From Diphasiastrum complanatum (lineage: Eukaryota > Streptophyta > Lycopodiopsida > Lycopodiales > Lycopodiaceae): a DNA stretch of 64,000 nt. Position 1 is the stretch's first letter. Each line of letters begins with the position of its first letter. Below the pieces are notes generated by a model. It did not search any database. It worked only from the letters and a program-made list of their open reading frames with translations, and was not told where the DNA came from. Shown in pieces: positions 63,515 to 64,000 of the stretch. Both the position numbers and the translations under genes were made by a program. The DNA lies in the NCBI GenBank assembly GCA_029204225.1, contig CM055108.1:9223849-9287848 (forward strand), given 5' to 3'.

Positions 63515-63958
63515 TTAAATATTCCAAGTCCGGGTGTAAGTGGCTGCTGCGGGGACTGTGGGATCGGGGCAATTGATGTAGTGGCTGGCGAATGCGGAGA
63601 GAGCCCTTTTGGCGTCTATGTCCATTGTCCACCCATACTCGAATTTGATGATTGGCCAGTTAAAATCATTGAGTGTGATCTGGTCTAGAAGAGTGCCGCA
63701 TTCCTCTCATTTGAATCTTCTTGGACATGGCAGGAAATGCGCGTTCACCCGTAACTGTTGCAGACTCGTCATATAAGCCCTGATGGCCGCAGGGTCTCTC
63801 TCAAATAACTGTGTTCGCCACTCCGGTTGTGGTTGGAGGGCGGAAAAGGCCTGTAGTTCTTTTCCCTTGATGGTCTGAGCTGAGAACGATAACTGCCAGC
63901 CGTCTCTTGATGACTTGTGAGGATATTTCGATAAAAATTCATTGATGTTCTCCTCCAT
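63515..63958 (-). pseudogene. Unidentified protein frame with one in-frame stop
   Basis: From MEENINEFLSKYPHKSSRDG the frame runs 83 codons (including FERDPAAIRAYMTSLQQLRV) to a TGA at 63707. It continues uninterrupted for 61 more (EECGTLLDQI, FEYGWTMDIDAKRALSAFAS, HYINCPDPTVPAA) to TAA at 63515. Composition looks like real protein and not AT-rich noise. I do not recognise a family; a retroelement gag or a gene exon are both possible. It may continue beyond the window to the right. Confidence 0.35.
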
Positions 63959-64000
63959 GGATTACGGTCTTCAGAAGGCCTGATTGGCAGATATCGTTCG

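Overview
The window is nuclear DNA from a land plant with a large, repeat-rich genome. The evidence is a chlorophyll a/b-binding (Lhcb3-type) gene copy, a plant patatin-like lipase, Ty1-copia and CACTA remnants, Helitron ends, MITEs, a tRNA-derived SINE and many (CT)n/(CA)n microsatellites. The species cannot be named from sequence alone. An Lhcb3-type sequence argues weakly against Pinaceae and Gnetales, which are reported to lack Lhcb3. Genes are sparse and most coding pieces are broken mobile elements. No rRNA, canonical tRNA, CRISPR array or prokaryotic feature was seen.

Layout. The window is dominated by a giant inverted repeat. The left arm (1-17892) is repeated in reverse complement at 38768-56632, and a 20.9 kb spacer separates the arms. 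Position p on the left pairs with about 56632-p at the outer end and 56660-p at the inner end. The left arm is still matching at base 1, so the true arm is at least 17.9 kb and may be longer. Each arm carries, from outside in: a retroelement-derived block, a three-copy tandem repeat, a MITE with TIRs and TSD, a trihelix-like gene fragment, an array of CGTGGCA/TGCCACG motifs next to a degenerate transposase-like gene, an apparently intact two-exon patatin-like gene (408 aa by my splice model, with a GC-AG intron), two foldback elements and a short Helitron.

Spacer (17893-38767). It is organised around Helitron ends. Four 3' ends finish in CTAG, three of them preceded by a hairpin (GCCCGTC-AAC-GACGGGC type). 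Three 5' ends start TCTATATATATA. They suggest head-to-tail Helitrons on each side, pointing outward toward the arms: about 9.3 kb on the minus strand (17893-27170) and about 6.9 kb on the plus strand (31909-38767). Each directly abuts the 0.8 kb Helitron that forms the innermost part of an arm. No Rep/helicase ORF is visible, so all appear non-autonomous. The right one carries an intron-containing, frameshifted Lhcb3 fragment and a 1.5 kb satellite. The left one carries a three-exon transposon-like gene, an M16-peptidase-like exon and a copia gag with its primer-binding site. Between them lie CACTA DUF4218/DUF4216 exons.

Right flank (56588-64000). A degenerate Ty1-copia element (gag, protease, integrase) is followed by AT-rich DNA with a 308-bp tandem duplication, one copy of which took a SINE with a 13-bp target duplication. 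Then come a GC-rich minisatellite, a decayed copia reverse transcriptase piece and an unidentified minus-strand frame.

The only gene I consider likely functional is the patatin-like lipase, present twice with near-identical coding sequence.
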